Assembly (NCBI RefSeq): GCF_947504225.1
Contig: NZ_CANNGT010000012.1
Span: 62,001-126,000 of the forward strand
DNA length: 64,000 nucleotides
Reading direction: 5' to 3'
Source: Brumimicrobium ulvae
GTDB lineage: Bacteria > Bacteroidota > Bacteroidia > Flavobacteriales_D > Crocinitomicaceae
The notes beneath the pieces are model-generated. The model did not search any database. It saw only the letters and a program-made list of their open reading frames with translations, and was not told where the DNA came from. Position numbers and translations under genes: made by a program. Shown here in pieces: positions 1-7,612 of this stretch (position 1 is its first letter; each line of letters begins with the position of its first letter).

Positions 1-677
1 CACACTTTATTCATGGAACGAATTTCGGACGTGTAGAATTAAGCGATGGTTCTGTAGCGACAGCAAAAGGGGAGTTTGGAAAAATTCACGACTTTGAAAT
101 CGTTCGTCCTGGTTCACATTATGAAGGTGTTGGGACTAAAATTACTAACGACAACATTACAGCTGAAGATGGAGATTTAATGCACGCATTTCAACATGCA
201 GCGGCAAAAAGAAAGCTGTCAGGAACTGCAGGAGCAATGATGATTACGCTTCATGATGGAACTGTTGCGAAAGTTAATAAAGAAGCAGATAAGGATCTTC
301 AACTGATTGTAAAGGTACCTGGAAAAGACTACGCTGTTTCTTCTGCAGCTGATGAAAGTACAAGAATTCACGAAGCAGATGGTTCTGTAGACTTATACTA
401 TGAAGCTCTTTCTAAAGGAAACGTTGTTTATGGTGCGAATCTTCAGGAGAATGAATATGGCCCACAAACTTATGGACACTTCTTTTTCTTCGTAACTGGT
501 TTCCACGGATTCCACGTATCTATCGGAATTATTTTACTGATCATTGTTTTCATCAACGTATTGAAAGGTACATATGAAAAAAGAGGTCACTACGAAATGG
601 TCGAGAAAGCTGGTTTATACTGGCACTTTGTCGATTTAGTATGGGTGTTTGTATTTACATTCTTCTACTTGATATAA
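1..677 (+). CDS. cytochrome c oxidase subunit III, C-terminal part (5' end outside window)
   Basis: The reading frame is open from base 3, so the gene begins upstream of the window. The C-terminal third is typical of heme-copper oxidase subunit III: YGHFFFFVTGFHGFHVSIG, followed by a helix and the closing segment LYWHFVDLVWVFVFTFFYLI. Subunit III is an integral inner-membrane part of the aa3/caa3 oxidase that reduces oxygen. About 150 residues before the GFHGFHV helix are hydrophilic (phrases such as GSHYEGVGTKI and LHDGTVAKVNKEAD), so a soluble insert sits between two helices. The genes that follow (subunit IV, two SCO proteins, DUF420) confirm an oxidase operon. The family call is firm; the role of the insert is unknown. 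Confidence 0.93.
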   Translation, partial: HFIHGTNFGRVELSDGSVATAKGEFGKIHDFEIVRPGSHYEGVGTKITNDNITAEDGDLMHAFQHAAAKRKLSGTAGAMMITLHDGTVAKVNKEADKDLQLIVKVPGKDYAVSSAADESTRIHEADGSVDLYYEALSKGNVVYGANLQENEYGPQTYGHFFFFVTGFHGFHVSIGIILLIIVFINVLKGTYEKRGHYEMVEKAGLYWHFVDLVWVFVFTFFYLI

Positions 678-721
678 ATAAGAAATTAGCACTAGATATT
701 CATTTGTATATTTAATATAAC

Positions 722-1081
722 ATGGAACAAAGAGACGACATTATAGAATATTCTTTAGATAACCATCACTCAGAAGAGGAAGGGAAAAAGATTAGAAAAA
801 AGATTTGGAAAGTTACATTGATTCTTTCTATTGTAACCTTAGTAGAAGTATTCTTCGGTGCGATGGTGAAGCAAGGAAGTAGCATGTGGCTTACTGTAAA
901 GGTATTGTTCATTCTACTAACAATTGTAAAAGCGGCATACATCGTGATGACGTTTATGCACCTTGGAGATGAGAAAAAAGCATTGAAGTGGATCGTTCTT
1001 CTTCCTTACTTGATTTTTATGATTTATCTTATTTTTATAGGTCTGGCCGAAGGTGCAGAGTTATATCCAAGAATGCACTAG
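722..1081 (+). CDS. cytochrome c oxidase subunit IV family protein
   Basis: This 119-residue protein has three predicted membrane helices (about residues 33-55, 60-82 and 91-111) after a charged N-terminus. VKAAYIVMTFMHLGDEKKALKW is split across the second helix and the following loop, and MTFMHL is typical of bacterial cytochrome c oxidase subunit IV / CtaF-like proteins. It is a small accessory subunit of the oxidase whose subunit III gene ends 44 bp upstream. Position and length fit the family. It is expected to be co-transcribed with its neighbours, since no terminator lies between them. Confidence 0.85.
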   Translation: MEQRDDIIEYSLDNHHSEEEGKKIRKKIWKVTLILSIVTLVEVFFGAMVKQGSSMWLTVKVLFILLTIVKAAYIVMTFMHLGDEKKALKWIVLLPYLIFMIYLIFIGLAEGAELYPRMH

Positions 1082-1095
1082 TAACTTCAACTGGT

Positions 1096-1794
1096 TTGGA
1101 AAAGAAAAAGAAAAAAGGGGGCTTTTGGAAGCCCCTTCTGGTGATTTTTGTGGTTTTTGGACCAGCAGCCTTCTTGATTATGATTTCAATGGGAAAGTGT
1201 GAACATAACTTTCAAGAACTTCCCGTTTATGCTGAAATGCCAGCCTACGAATTTGTTGGAGCAGATGGTAAAGTAATCAATAACAAAACGCAAGAAGGAA
1301 AAATTACTTTGTTTACAACCCTTCAAACTTCTTGCCCGCAGCATTGCGCTATTGATATTTTCAAATTTAATCTTCAAATCTATCAAGATTATAGAAAGAG
1401 TCAAAAACGTTATGGTCACGTTGAAATCATTTCTATCGTTACAGATAAAGAAGGAAATCCTGTTGAAAACCTAGATGAAATCCTTTTCACCATGAATGAT
1501 ATGATTGAGGGATACGATTCTACTATTTGGAATTTAGCCACTGGCGATCCAAGGCAAATCTATGATATTGAGAATAATGGGGTAAACCTTTATTCCACAA
1601 CTGCAGAAGATACTTATGCAGGTAAATCTTATCTGGAAACTATGCTTATTGTCGATAAACAAAATCAATTGAGACTTGTTAGAAGAGGAAACCAAGAAGG
1701 TTTGATCCGTGATTTTAAACAACATGTTTCACTTTTAGATAAGCAATATGCAAGAGAGAAAAGATCAGAAAACGCAACAAAAGAAGAACAGTAA
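1096..1794 (+). CDS. SCO1/SenC-like thioredoxin-fold protein, atypical
   Basis: A lysine-rich N-terminus (EKKKKKGG) leads into one membrane helix (WKPLLVIFVVFGPAAFLIM) and a thioredoxin-fold domain. The copper/redox CxxxC motif is present as CPQHC (bases 1333-1347, residues 80-84). SCO proteins deliver copper to the CuA site of cytochrome oxidase. The histidine that normally comes before the VLID-like strand and completes the copper site is not seen: the segment reads SYLETMLIVDKQ. The start is uncertain, because the frame has no ATG: a GTG at 988 would overlap the subunit IV gene by 94 bp, and a TTG at 1096 starts 14 bp after it. I prefer TTG. The 3' end overlaps the next SCO gene by 47 bp. 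It may be a redox partner, not a copper carrier. Confidence 0.72.
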   Translation: MEKKKKKGGFWKPLLVIFVVFGPAAFLIMISMGKCEHNFQELPVYAEMPAYEFVGADGKVINNKTQEGKITLFTTLQTSCPQHCAIDIFKFNLQIYQDYRKSQKRYGHVEIISIVTDKEGNPVENLDEILFTMNDMIEGYDSTIWNLATGDPRQIYDIENNGVNLYSTTAEDTYAGKSYLETMLIVDKQNQLRLVRRGNQEGLIRDFKQHVSLLDKQYAREKRSENATKEEQ

Positions 1795-2446
1795 ATCTCT
1801 ATTCTTCTTTCTCATTTTATCCTCATTTATTTTTCAATCTTCTTGTACTTCTGATAAAGAGAAGCAAAAACAAGTTGATTTACCATTTTATGGTCACCAT
1901 GATGTTGTCTATCAGGCTAGTGAGGAATACGAAGTTGGAGATACTGTTTACCATACTGTTCCTCAATGGGAGTATTTAACACATGATTCAGTATTGCTGA
2001 ATTCTAAAAGCATTGAGAATAAAATTTGGATTGCAGATTTCTTCTTTTCATACTGTCCTACAATTTGTCCTCCTATGACAAAAGCAATGCGTGGTGTATC
2101 AGATTCTTTGAGCGCATACCAAAAGGACTTAGCACTCCTCTCATTTTCCATCGATCCGGATAGAGATACACCAGCACGTCTTCGATTATACAGAGAACGA
2201 CATGAAATTACCGCTGATAATTGGTATTTCTTGACTGGTGATGAAGCTGAAACTCATGCCCTGGGTATTGATGGCTTCCAATTGTTTGCCAACGCAGATG
2301 AGCAAGCTCCCGGTGGATTTGCACACAGTTCTAACTTCGTCTTAATTGATGAAAATCAACATATTCGTGGTATTTACGATGGACTTGATCCTGATAGTCG
2401 TAAACAATTAATTAAAGATGCTAAATTGTTACTCAATGCAAAGTAA
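1748..2446 (+). CDS. SCO family protein, lipoprotein (cytochrome oxidase copper delivery)
   Basis: A 232-residue protein with an N-terminal hydrophobic signal and lipobox (FQSSC), then a complete SCO1/SenC domain: copper-binding CPTIC in FFFSYCPTICPPM, FSIDPDRDTPARL, and the third ligand in GGFAHSSNFVLID. It is expected to be anchored to a membrane on the periplasmic side, where it inserts copper into oxidase subunit II. It overlaps the preceding SCO-like gene by 47 bp and the next gene by 11 bp, so translation is probably coupled. Of the two SCO paralogs in tandem, this one has all the canonical ligands. Confidence 0.92.
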   Translation: MQERKDQKTQQKKNSKSLFFFLILSSFIFQSSCTSDKEKQKQVDLPFYGHHDVVYQASEEYEVGDTVYHTVPQWEYLTHDSVLLNSKSIENKIWIADFFFSYCPTICPPMTKAMRGVSDSLSAYQKDLALLSFSIDPDRDTPARLRLYRERHEITADNWYFLTGDEAETHALGIDGFQLFANADEQAPGGFAHSSNFVLIDENQHIRGIYDGLDPDSRKQLIKDAKLLLNAK

Positions 2447-2969
2447 AGTCAAAACTCCTGCTCAGATAAAGTCATTTAAAAAACTAATTGTTGCTTTATC
2501 TATTGTTATCCCGCTTGCCGTAGCACTGCTTTTCGAAATTAAAGTAGAAGGTCTAGATTTTTCTTTTCTACCGCCAATTTACGCTACAATTAATGGAATA
2601 ACAGCGGTGTTGTTGGTAAGCGCATTAATTGCTGTTAAAAACAAGAAAATTACCCTTCATCAAAACCTAATGAAAACGGCTTTGCTTTGTTCTTTATTGT
2701 TCTTGGTCTTGTATGTTTTGTATCACATAACCTCAGACAGTACCCCATACGGTGGGGAAAGCACGACCCTGTATTACACCATTTTGATTTCGCACATAAT
2801 TCTTAGCGTGGGTGTAGTGCCATTGGTTTTATTTACCTATTTCTTTGCTTGGCAAGGAGATTATGTAAAACATAAAAAATGGACGCGCTTCTCATTTCCT
2901 ATTTGGTTATATGTCGCTGTGACAGGAGTTATCGTTTACATCATGATTGCTCCATATTATGGTAATTAG
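2436..2969 (+). CDS. DUF420 membrane protein (CtaM-like oxidase assembly factor)
   Basis: A 177-residue protein with about five membrane helices. Family features include the histidine-bearing helices LHQNLMKTALLCSLLFLVLYVLYH and YYTILISHIILSVGVVP, and the loop VKHKKWTRFSFPIWLYVAVTGV. DUF420 proteins include CtaM, which is needed for heme A-type oxidase maturation in Firmicutes (established knowledge). Its place as last gene of the oxidase cluster fits the same job here. I chose the ATG at 2436, which overlaps SCO by 11 bp; an in-frame ATG at 2418 is possible. Confidence 0.85.
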   Translation: MQSKVKTPAQIKSFKKLIVALSIVIPLAVALLFEIKVEGLDFSFLPPIYATINGITAVLLVSALIAVKNKKITLHQNLMKTALLCSLLFLVLYVLYHITSDSTPYGGESTTLYYTILISHIILSVGVVPLVLFTYFFAWQGDYVKHKKWTRFSFPIWLYVAVTGVIVYIMIAPYYGN

Positions 2970-3020
2970 AAAAGGTTAACGCTGAAATATAGACTTGAAT
3001 AACCATATAAAATGTGGAGA

Positions 3021-3046
3021 AGAAGAACCATCATTTATGGTTGTTT
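3021..3046 (+). terminator. weak intrinsic terminator after oxidase cluster
   Basis: A 6-bp stem AACCAT (3026-3031) / ATGGTT (3037-3042) with a 5-nt loop is followed by GTTTTC, with A-rich sequence on the left side. It sits between convergent genes and may end transcription of the oxidase operon. The stem is short. Confidence 0.4.
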
Positions 3047-3047
3047 T

Positions 3048-3269
3048 CTAATTCATTTCTCTAAACTCTTTGATGTCTTTTCGAATTTTAAAATAAAGAA
3101 TAAAAACACCAGATAGACATAAACATACTGCGCCGATTAATTGAGGCCATTCTTCAACATGCTTAATAAGAATACCGCCAATAACCGTTAATCCTATTCC
3201 AAAAACATATAAGATTGATGCGCCGTGACCTCCCGTAATGGCATCAAAAAATGTTGATATCCAATTCAT
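3048..3269 (-). CDS. small two-helix membrane protein, unknown function
   Basis: A 73-residue protein with two hydrophobic segments (ILYVFGIGLTVIGGILI and LIGAVCLCLSGVFILYF) and a charged tail KIRKDIKEFREMN. I do not recognise a family. The ATG start lies 18 bp downstream of the stop of the DUF2007 gene on the same strand, so the two are probably co-transcribed. A membrane partner for that protein is possible but not shown by the sequence. Confidence 0.6.
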   Translation of the reverse strand: MNWISTFFDAITGGHGASILYVFGIGLTVIGGILIKHVEEWPQLIGAVCLCLSGVFILYFKIRKDIKEFREMN

Positions 3270-3287
3270 AATTGCAATATTAAAAGA

Positions 3288-3707
3288 TTATTTCTTTTCA
3301 ACTTTAAATTCAAAGTCACATTCCTTACACTTATACACGGATTTGAAATGTAAGGGGAAAACAGCGAGCAATAACGAAATAATTGCTGACATAAACCCGA
3401 AAAAGCCTTTCATAGACTTAAAGTTGGTATAAAGATTTGTTGAGTTACATTTTGGACATTGAATAACATTTTCATTGTGATCTACTAGAGGTTGTAATTC
3501 TAATTCTTTTATGATTGCCCTAGCTTTATCAGCATCTTCTTCGTTGACTTTTAATTTGACTCCCCCAACGGCGATGTTGAAAAGTGGATTTAAAGTCATA
3601 ATATTTTCATCAAAAACAAAACAATCAATACCATCAGTCTGTAACCTTCCTTTCATTATGTGTACGTCAATCCCGTTGTCGGAAGTCATTATTGTTACAA
3701 GTGCCAT
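3288..3707 (-). CDS. DUF2007 domain protein with C-terminal zinc ribbon
   Basis: The N-terminal 70 residues match the DUF2007 (putative signal-transducing) pattern: IDVHIMKGRLQTDGIDCFVFDE, then NPLFNIAVGGVKLKVNEEDADKARAII. The C-terminal half holds two Cys pairs, CPKC (in QCPKCNSTNLY) and CKEC (in YKCKECDFEF), separated by a hydrophobic segment, so a zinc ribbon interrupted by a membrane-associated stretch. The biochemical function of the family is unknown. A second DUF2007 protein is encoded in the cassette array near the end of the window. It lies between two small membrane-protein genes on the same strand. Confidence 0.8.
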   Translation of the reverse strand: MALVTIMTSDNGIDVHIMKGRLQTDGIDCFVFDENIMTLNPLFNIAVGGVKLKVNEEDADKARAIIKELELQPLVDHNENVIQCPKCNSTNLYTNFKSMKGFFGFMSAIISLLLAVFPLHFKSVYKCKECDFEFKVEKK

Positions 3708-3757
3708 TGTTTATTTTTCCTTAAAGTTATTCAATAAATACAAAGCTGACAAACCAA

Positions 3758-4345
3758 TTACATTAACTTTTCTGTCTTTCCTAAGTAAATTTCTAAACCA
3801 ATGCGTATTGCAGTCATAATTGTTAAAACCGTGAGTAATGAAGTCATTTCAAATCCGATGACAAGAACAAAGCCCAAGAAGTTTGTCATAGACAAGGCAA
3901 TCACTTTAAAAAGGAAGTTGTTTTGAAAAATCAATAAACGGTCCTTGATCTTAATCATTTGTATTGCTTTTAAAAGGTATACAAATGTCAAAGAGCAGAA
4001 TGCAAACAGGACTTCTTTTGTCATTAAAAGATTCTTTTCTATGAAACTTTCATTTGGATCGATGGCTACAGAAATAAATCCAACGATTAAATATTGTATA
4101 AGTAGCAAAGGAATAATTCCAATTAAAATATTGGCTATTGGTTGAGCTTTCTTATTGATTTTAGTGTTTTTACTTACTTCCCTTAGCCTTAACAACACAT
4201 AAACCAACAGAAGGACCGTAATTTCAATCAAATAATAAACGAAGATTCCAAAAGGTTCCCATTCGAAATAGTAGGCCATGAATAACATAACAACATAAGA
4301 AAATATTATTCCGAGTTCGTTAAAGAAGTTGTTGATGTATTTCAT
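3758..4345 (-). CDS. multi-pass membrane protein (DUF6498-like)
   Basis: A 195-residue protein with five or six predicted helices. The N-terminal stretch YYFEWEPFGIFVYYLIE resembles the start of DUF6498 membrane proteins; that assignment is from memory and tentative. No catalytic motif is evident. It is first in a three-gene minus-strand group with the DUF2007 and two-helix proteins, with about 50 bp between it and the next gene. Function unknown. Confidence 0.65.
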   Translation of the reverse strand: MKYINNFFNELGIIFSYVVMLFMAYYFEWEPFGIFVYYLIEITVLLLVYVLLRLREVSKNTKINKKAQPIANILIGIIPLLLIQYLIVGFISVAIDPNESFIEKNLLMTKEVLFAFCSLTFVYLLKAIQMIKIKDRLLIFQNNFLFKVIALSMTNFLGFVLVIGFEMTSLLTVLTIMTAIRIGLEIYLGKTEKLM

Positions 4346-4570
4346 GTAGATTCTTCGTTTGGTTTGGCAAATTATACAAAAAGATAGAAGGATGCTGTAA
4401 AAATAGCTTTTTAAAAGTAGGGTATTTTGAAATGAGTACTAAAAGTTGTTATTCGTTGTTTTGGAGTCCAGATTCAACAATCAGATACCCCGTACCCTTG
4501 CTGTTTTCAGTTTCATTAGCTTGGTAATTAATCTCGTACCCAGTCGCTAAACAAAAACTCCACCTCAACC
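4346..4570. other. intergenic, no feature seen
   Basis: These bases lie between the divergent membrane-protein gene and the riboswitch promoter. I see no ORF, hairpin or repeat that I can support. Confidence 0.5.
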
Positions 4571-4602
4571 TTCGAATATTCAAAATATCCTCATTATCTT
4601 TG
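4571..4602 (+). promoter_or_regulatory. promoter of the TPP-riboswitch transcript
   Basis: A perfect Bacteroidetes -7 element TATCTTTG (4595-4602) lies 20 bp after TTCG (4571-4574), a one-mismatch -33 element. Transcription would start just before the riboswitch aptamer. Confidence 0.6.
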
Positions 4603-4604
4603 CG

Positions 4605-4695
4605 GCGTCTCTAAGGGGTGTCACAACGATAAATGTTGAGACTGAGATTATACCCATTGAACCGGATCAGGCTAGAACCTGCGGCGGGAAGATGA
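4605..4695 (+). promoter_or_regulatory. TPP (thiamin pyrophosphate) riboswitch, THI element
   Basis: The conserved aptamer blocks appear in order: GGGGTG (4615-4620), an ACAAC/GTTG stem, CTGAGA (4642-4647), TACCC (4651-4655), GAACCGGATCAGGCTAGAAC (4659-4678) and CTGCGGCGGGAAG. These match the THI-box consensus for both helical arms that clasp TPP. The riboswitch precedes a TonB-dependent receptor, so thiamin pyrophosphate is expected to switch receptor expression off. The expression platform must lie in about 4696-4762; no clear terminator hairpin is visible there, so control of translation initiation is more likely than attenuation (inference). Confidence 0.93.
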
Positions 4696-4762
4696 CCAAA
4701 AGAACAATAGTGTTAATTCGAGTTTATTATAAATCCAAGAATTAGCCCCTGATTCTTGTTAA

Positions 4763-7243
4763 ATGTTTAAAAGCATGAGAACAAGAAATGTTATGAAAGC
4801 CTTGATATCGGCTTTGTTGCTGTCAACCAGTGCGTTCGCACAAAATCAAATCTTTGGTAAAGTCAAAAATGATCATGGTGAAGCCCTGGTAGGTGCTACT
4901 GTGAGTATTAAAGGACAAAACACCGGAGCTGTCGCTCAAACCGATGGTGAATACATCATTAAAGATCTAAAAAATGGGACTTATGAAGTAAGAGCAAGCT
5001 TCTTCGGGTATGAAACAATGTCTAAAACCATAGTGGTAGACAAAGATGTGGAAATTAATTTTTCATTGAACGCTACTTTCTTCCTGCAAGAAGGAATTGA
5101 TGTTAGGGCTGTACGTGCAGATAAAAAAACGCCAACAACGTATTCTAACATTACCGCAGAAGAAATCGAAGGTCAAAACTATGGTCAAGATTTACCTTAT
5201 TTGTTAGAATCTATGCCCTCAACGGTTGTGACTTCAGATGGAGGTTCTGGAGTAGGGTACACTTCATTTAGAATTCGTGGAGTGGATCCAACAAGAACCA
5301 ATGTAACAGTTGATGGAATTCCGTTGAACGATGCGGAATCACAAGGTGTTTTCTGGGTGAATATGCCAGACTTCTCCTCTTCTGTAGAGAGTATGCAAGT
5401 TCAGCGTGGTGTAGGTACCTCATCAAACGGCGGTGGAGCATTTGGGGCAAGCATCAATATTGGAACCAATAAACTTGCACAAAAGCCTTATGCGATAATT
5501 GATAACTCTGGTGGTTCTTTCAATACCATTAGAAACTCTGTAAACGTTGGAACAGGAATGTTAAAAAATATGTTTACAGTTGATGCGCGCTTATCTCGCA
5601 TTAAATCGGATGGATACTTAGATAGAGCAAGTTCTGATTTGAAATCATTTTACCTTTCTGGAGCTTATCACGGGAAAAAGTCAACTTTAAGGTTAAATAT
5701 TTTTAGTGGAATGGAAAAAACCTACCAAGCTTGGTATGGAACTCCAGAAAGTCGCATCGAAAATGATGAGCAAGGGATGATTGATTATGCCGGTCGAAAT
5801 GGATTGTCAGCGGATGAATTAGAGAACTTGTTGACTTCTGGAAGAACATATAATGCCTACACTTATGATAATGAAACGGATAATTATCAACAAGACCATT
5901 ATCAATTACACTATGCATATCAGTTCAATAGAAAATGGAATATGAAAGCAGCAGCACACTATACAAGAGGTCGTGGCTATTATGAAAACTACCGTCCAAA
6001 CGATAAGTTTTCAACCTATGGATATTCACCAATTACAGTAAATGGTGACCTAATCGATCGTATGGACTTAATTCGTCAAAAATGGTTAGACAATCATTTT
6101 GGAGGAGGAATATTTAACTTTAACTACAACAGCTTGAAAGGACTAGAACTGACTTTAGGAGGAGGTTTGAACAAGTACGTTGGTGACCATTTTGGACACG
6201 TAATTTGGGCTGAATATATGCCAGATCATGAAAAAAGTGATAAATATTACGAAAATAATTCTACGAAATATGATGGTAACGTATACCTAAAAGCCAACTA
6301 CCAATGGAAGAAGTTTACTTTCTTTGCCGATGCACAGTACCGTCATATTGATTATGCATTCTTAGGAATTGACGATGTTAGTGGAAGCATCGAAGAGGTG
6401 GATCAACGTGTTTTCTATAACTTCTTTAATCCAAAAGCTGGATTGTCGTATAGAATCAATTCACAAAATTCAGTTTATGCCTCTTATGCAATTGCGAACC
6501 GCGAGCCTGTGCGTAAAGATTTCCGTGAAAAAACTGCAGGAAACAGACCTTCACATGAAACATTGTTTAACCTTGAAGCAGGTTACCGATACACCCACCA
6601 AAAAGCGTTTATCAATGCCAACGTTTATCATATGATGTACGATAATCAATTGGTATTGACAGGTGAAATTAACGATGTTGGAGGTTACACAAGGACAAAC
6701 GTTAAAGAAAGTTACCGTTTAGGATTAGAACTTGAAGGAGGATACCAAGTATTCGATAAACTAGGGATTACAGCCAATCTTTCTTTAAGCGAAAACAAAA
6801 TCAAGAACTTCGTAGAATATGTTGATAGTTATGATGCATCATGGAATGTTATTCCTCAAACAGAAATTGAACATGGTACGACAGATTTGGCGTTTTCTCC
6901 ATCAGTAATTGCTGGATTGACATTAAATTATGCGCCTGTTAAAGGTTTAAAAGCAAGCTTGATTAACAAATATGTGGGTAAACAATACCTGGACAATACT
7001 TCAAATGAGGACCGTGCATTGAACGCATATTTTGTAAGTCACTTTGATTTATCGTATAGTTTTTCAGCACTTGGATTTGAGGAGATTACAGTAGGGGGTA
7101 GAGTAAATAACCTCTTTAACGAATTGTATGAGAACAACGGATATACATTCTCATACCTGGTTGCAGGAGATAGGACTCAAGAGAACTTCTATTATCCACA
7201 AGCCGGACGAAACTTCATGGTGAGGTTGTTGTTAAAATTGTAA
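4763..7243 (+). CDS. TonB-dependent outer-membrane receptor, predicted thiamin transporter
   Basis: An 826-residue receptor: signal peptide ending ...STSAFAQ, a carboxypeptidase-regulatory-like domain (about 28-105, VGATVSIKGQNTGAV), a plug domain (about 120-235, SFRIRGVDPTRTNVTVDGIP), and a long beta-barrel ending in FMVRLLLKL. It would take up a substrate across the outer membrane using TonB energy. The TPP riboswitch directly upstream predicts thiamin or a precursor as substrate; riboswitch-controlled thiamin receptors are known in Bacteroides. The start could also be the ATG at 4775 or 4793, both in frame before the hydrophobic signal. No inner-membrane thiamin transporter lies next to it. 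Confidence 0.92.
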   Translation: MFKSMRTRNVMKALISALLLSTSAFAQNQIFGKVKNDHGEALVGATVSIKGQNTGAVAQTDGEYIIKDLKNGTYEVRASFFGYETMSKTIVVDKDVEINFSLNATFFLQEGIDVRAVRADKKTPTTYSNITAEEIEGQNYGQDLPYLLESMPSTVVTSDGGSGVGYTSFRIRGVDPTRTNVTVDGIPLNDAESQGVFWVNMPDFSSSVESMQVQRGVGTSSNGGGAFGASINIGTNKLAQKPYAIIDNSGGSFNTIRNSVNVGTGMLKNMFTVDARLSRIKSDGYLDRASSDLKSFYLSGAYHGKKSTLRLNIFSGMEKTYQAWYGTPESRIENDEQGMIDYAGRNGLSADELENLLTSGRTYNAYTYDNETDNYQQDHYQLHYAYQFNRKWNMKAAAHYTRGRGYYENYRPNDKFSTYGYSPITVNGDLIDRMDLIRQKWLDNHFGGGIFNFNYNSLKGLELTLGGGLNKYVGDHFGHVIWAEYMPDHEKSDKYYENNSTKYDGNVYLKANYQWKKFTFFADAQYRHIDYAFLGIDDVSGSIEEVDQRVFYNFFNPKAGLSYRINSQNSVYASYAIANREPVRKDFREKTAGNRPSHETLFNLEAGYRYTHQKAFINANVYHMMYDNQLVLTGEINDVGGYTRTNVKESYRLGLELEGGYQVFDKLGITANLSLSENKIKNFVEYVDSYDASWNVIPQTEIEHGTTDLAFSPSVIAGLTLNYAPVKGLKASLINKYVGKQYLDNTSNEDRALNAYFVSHFDLSYSFSALGFEEITVGGRVNNLFNELYENNGYTFSYLVAGDRTQENFYYPQAGRNFMVRLLLKL

Positions 7244-7253
7244 TCAAACAATT

Positions 7254-7277
7254 AGGGGCGATTGATTAATCGCCCCT
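7254..7277. terminator. hairpin between convergent genes
   Basis: A perfect 10-bp inverted repeat, AGGGGCGATT (7254-7263) and AATCGCCCCT (7268-7277), with a 4-nt loop is followed by ATTTGATTTT. It lies 10 bp after the receptor stop and before the convergent HMA gene, so it probably terminates the receptor transcript and may serve both directions. Confidence 0.75.
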
Positions 7278-7285
7278 ATTTGATT

Positions 7286-7495
7286 TTATAAGCGCTCTAA
7301 TTCAAAGCCTACTTTTTCTACAGCTTCGATAATTTTTTCCTCTATATCTTTTGTTGCATAAACAGTCAATATTTTATCTGGATGATCTAAATCTACATCC
7401 CATTCTTCAATTTCATTGATTGCATTCAATCCTGGAGTGACTTTTTCTTCACATCCACCACATTTCAACGTCGTTTTAAATTTTAATTCTTTCAT
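7286..7495 (-). CDS. HMA-domain metallochaperone (CopZ-like)
   Basis: A 69-residue single heavy-metal-associated domain with the ferredoxin-like pattern and metal-binding CGGC (Cys12, Cys15) near the N-terminus. Such proteins bind Cu(I) and pass it to a P-type ATPase. The motif is CGGC, not the common MxCxxC, and the domain is acidic. Its gene lies 117 bp downstream of copA on the same strand, which fits a chaperone for that pump. Copper is inferred from context; another soft metal is possible. Confidence 0.85.
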   Translation of the reverse strand: MKELKFKTTLKCGGCEEKVTPGLNAINEIEEWDVDLDHPDKILTVYATKDIEEKIIEAVEKVGFELERL

Positions 7496-7612
7496 CGTTT
7501 TTGTTTTTAATAAAGTAAATCTTGATTATCCTTTTAGCTCATTTATTCATTTAAATTGGTGACCGAGCGAAGTCGAAGCCCCAATGCTAAGTAATATTTT
7601 CGATATCTCATT

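Noticed and set aside
7558-7581. GAGCGAAGTCGAAG-type sequence, and a TCTCGAC/GTCGGGA hairpin at 53080-53099
   Set aside because: They resemble common short intergenic repeats of Bacteroidetes, but two dissimilar single copies are not enough to define a family.
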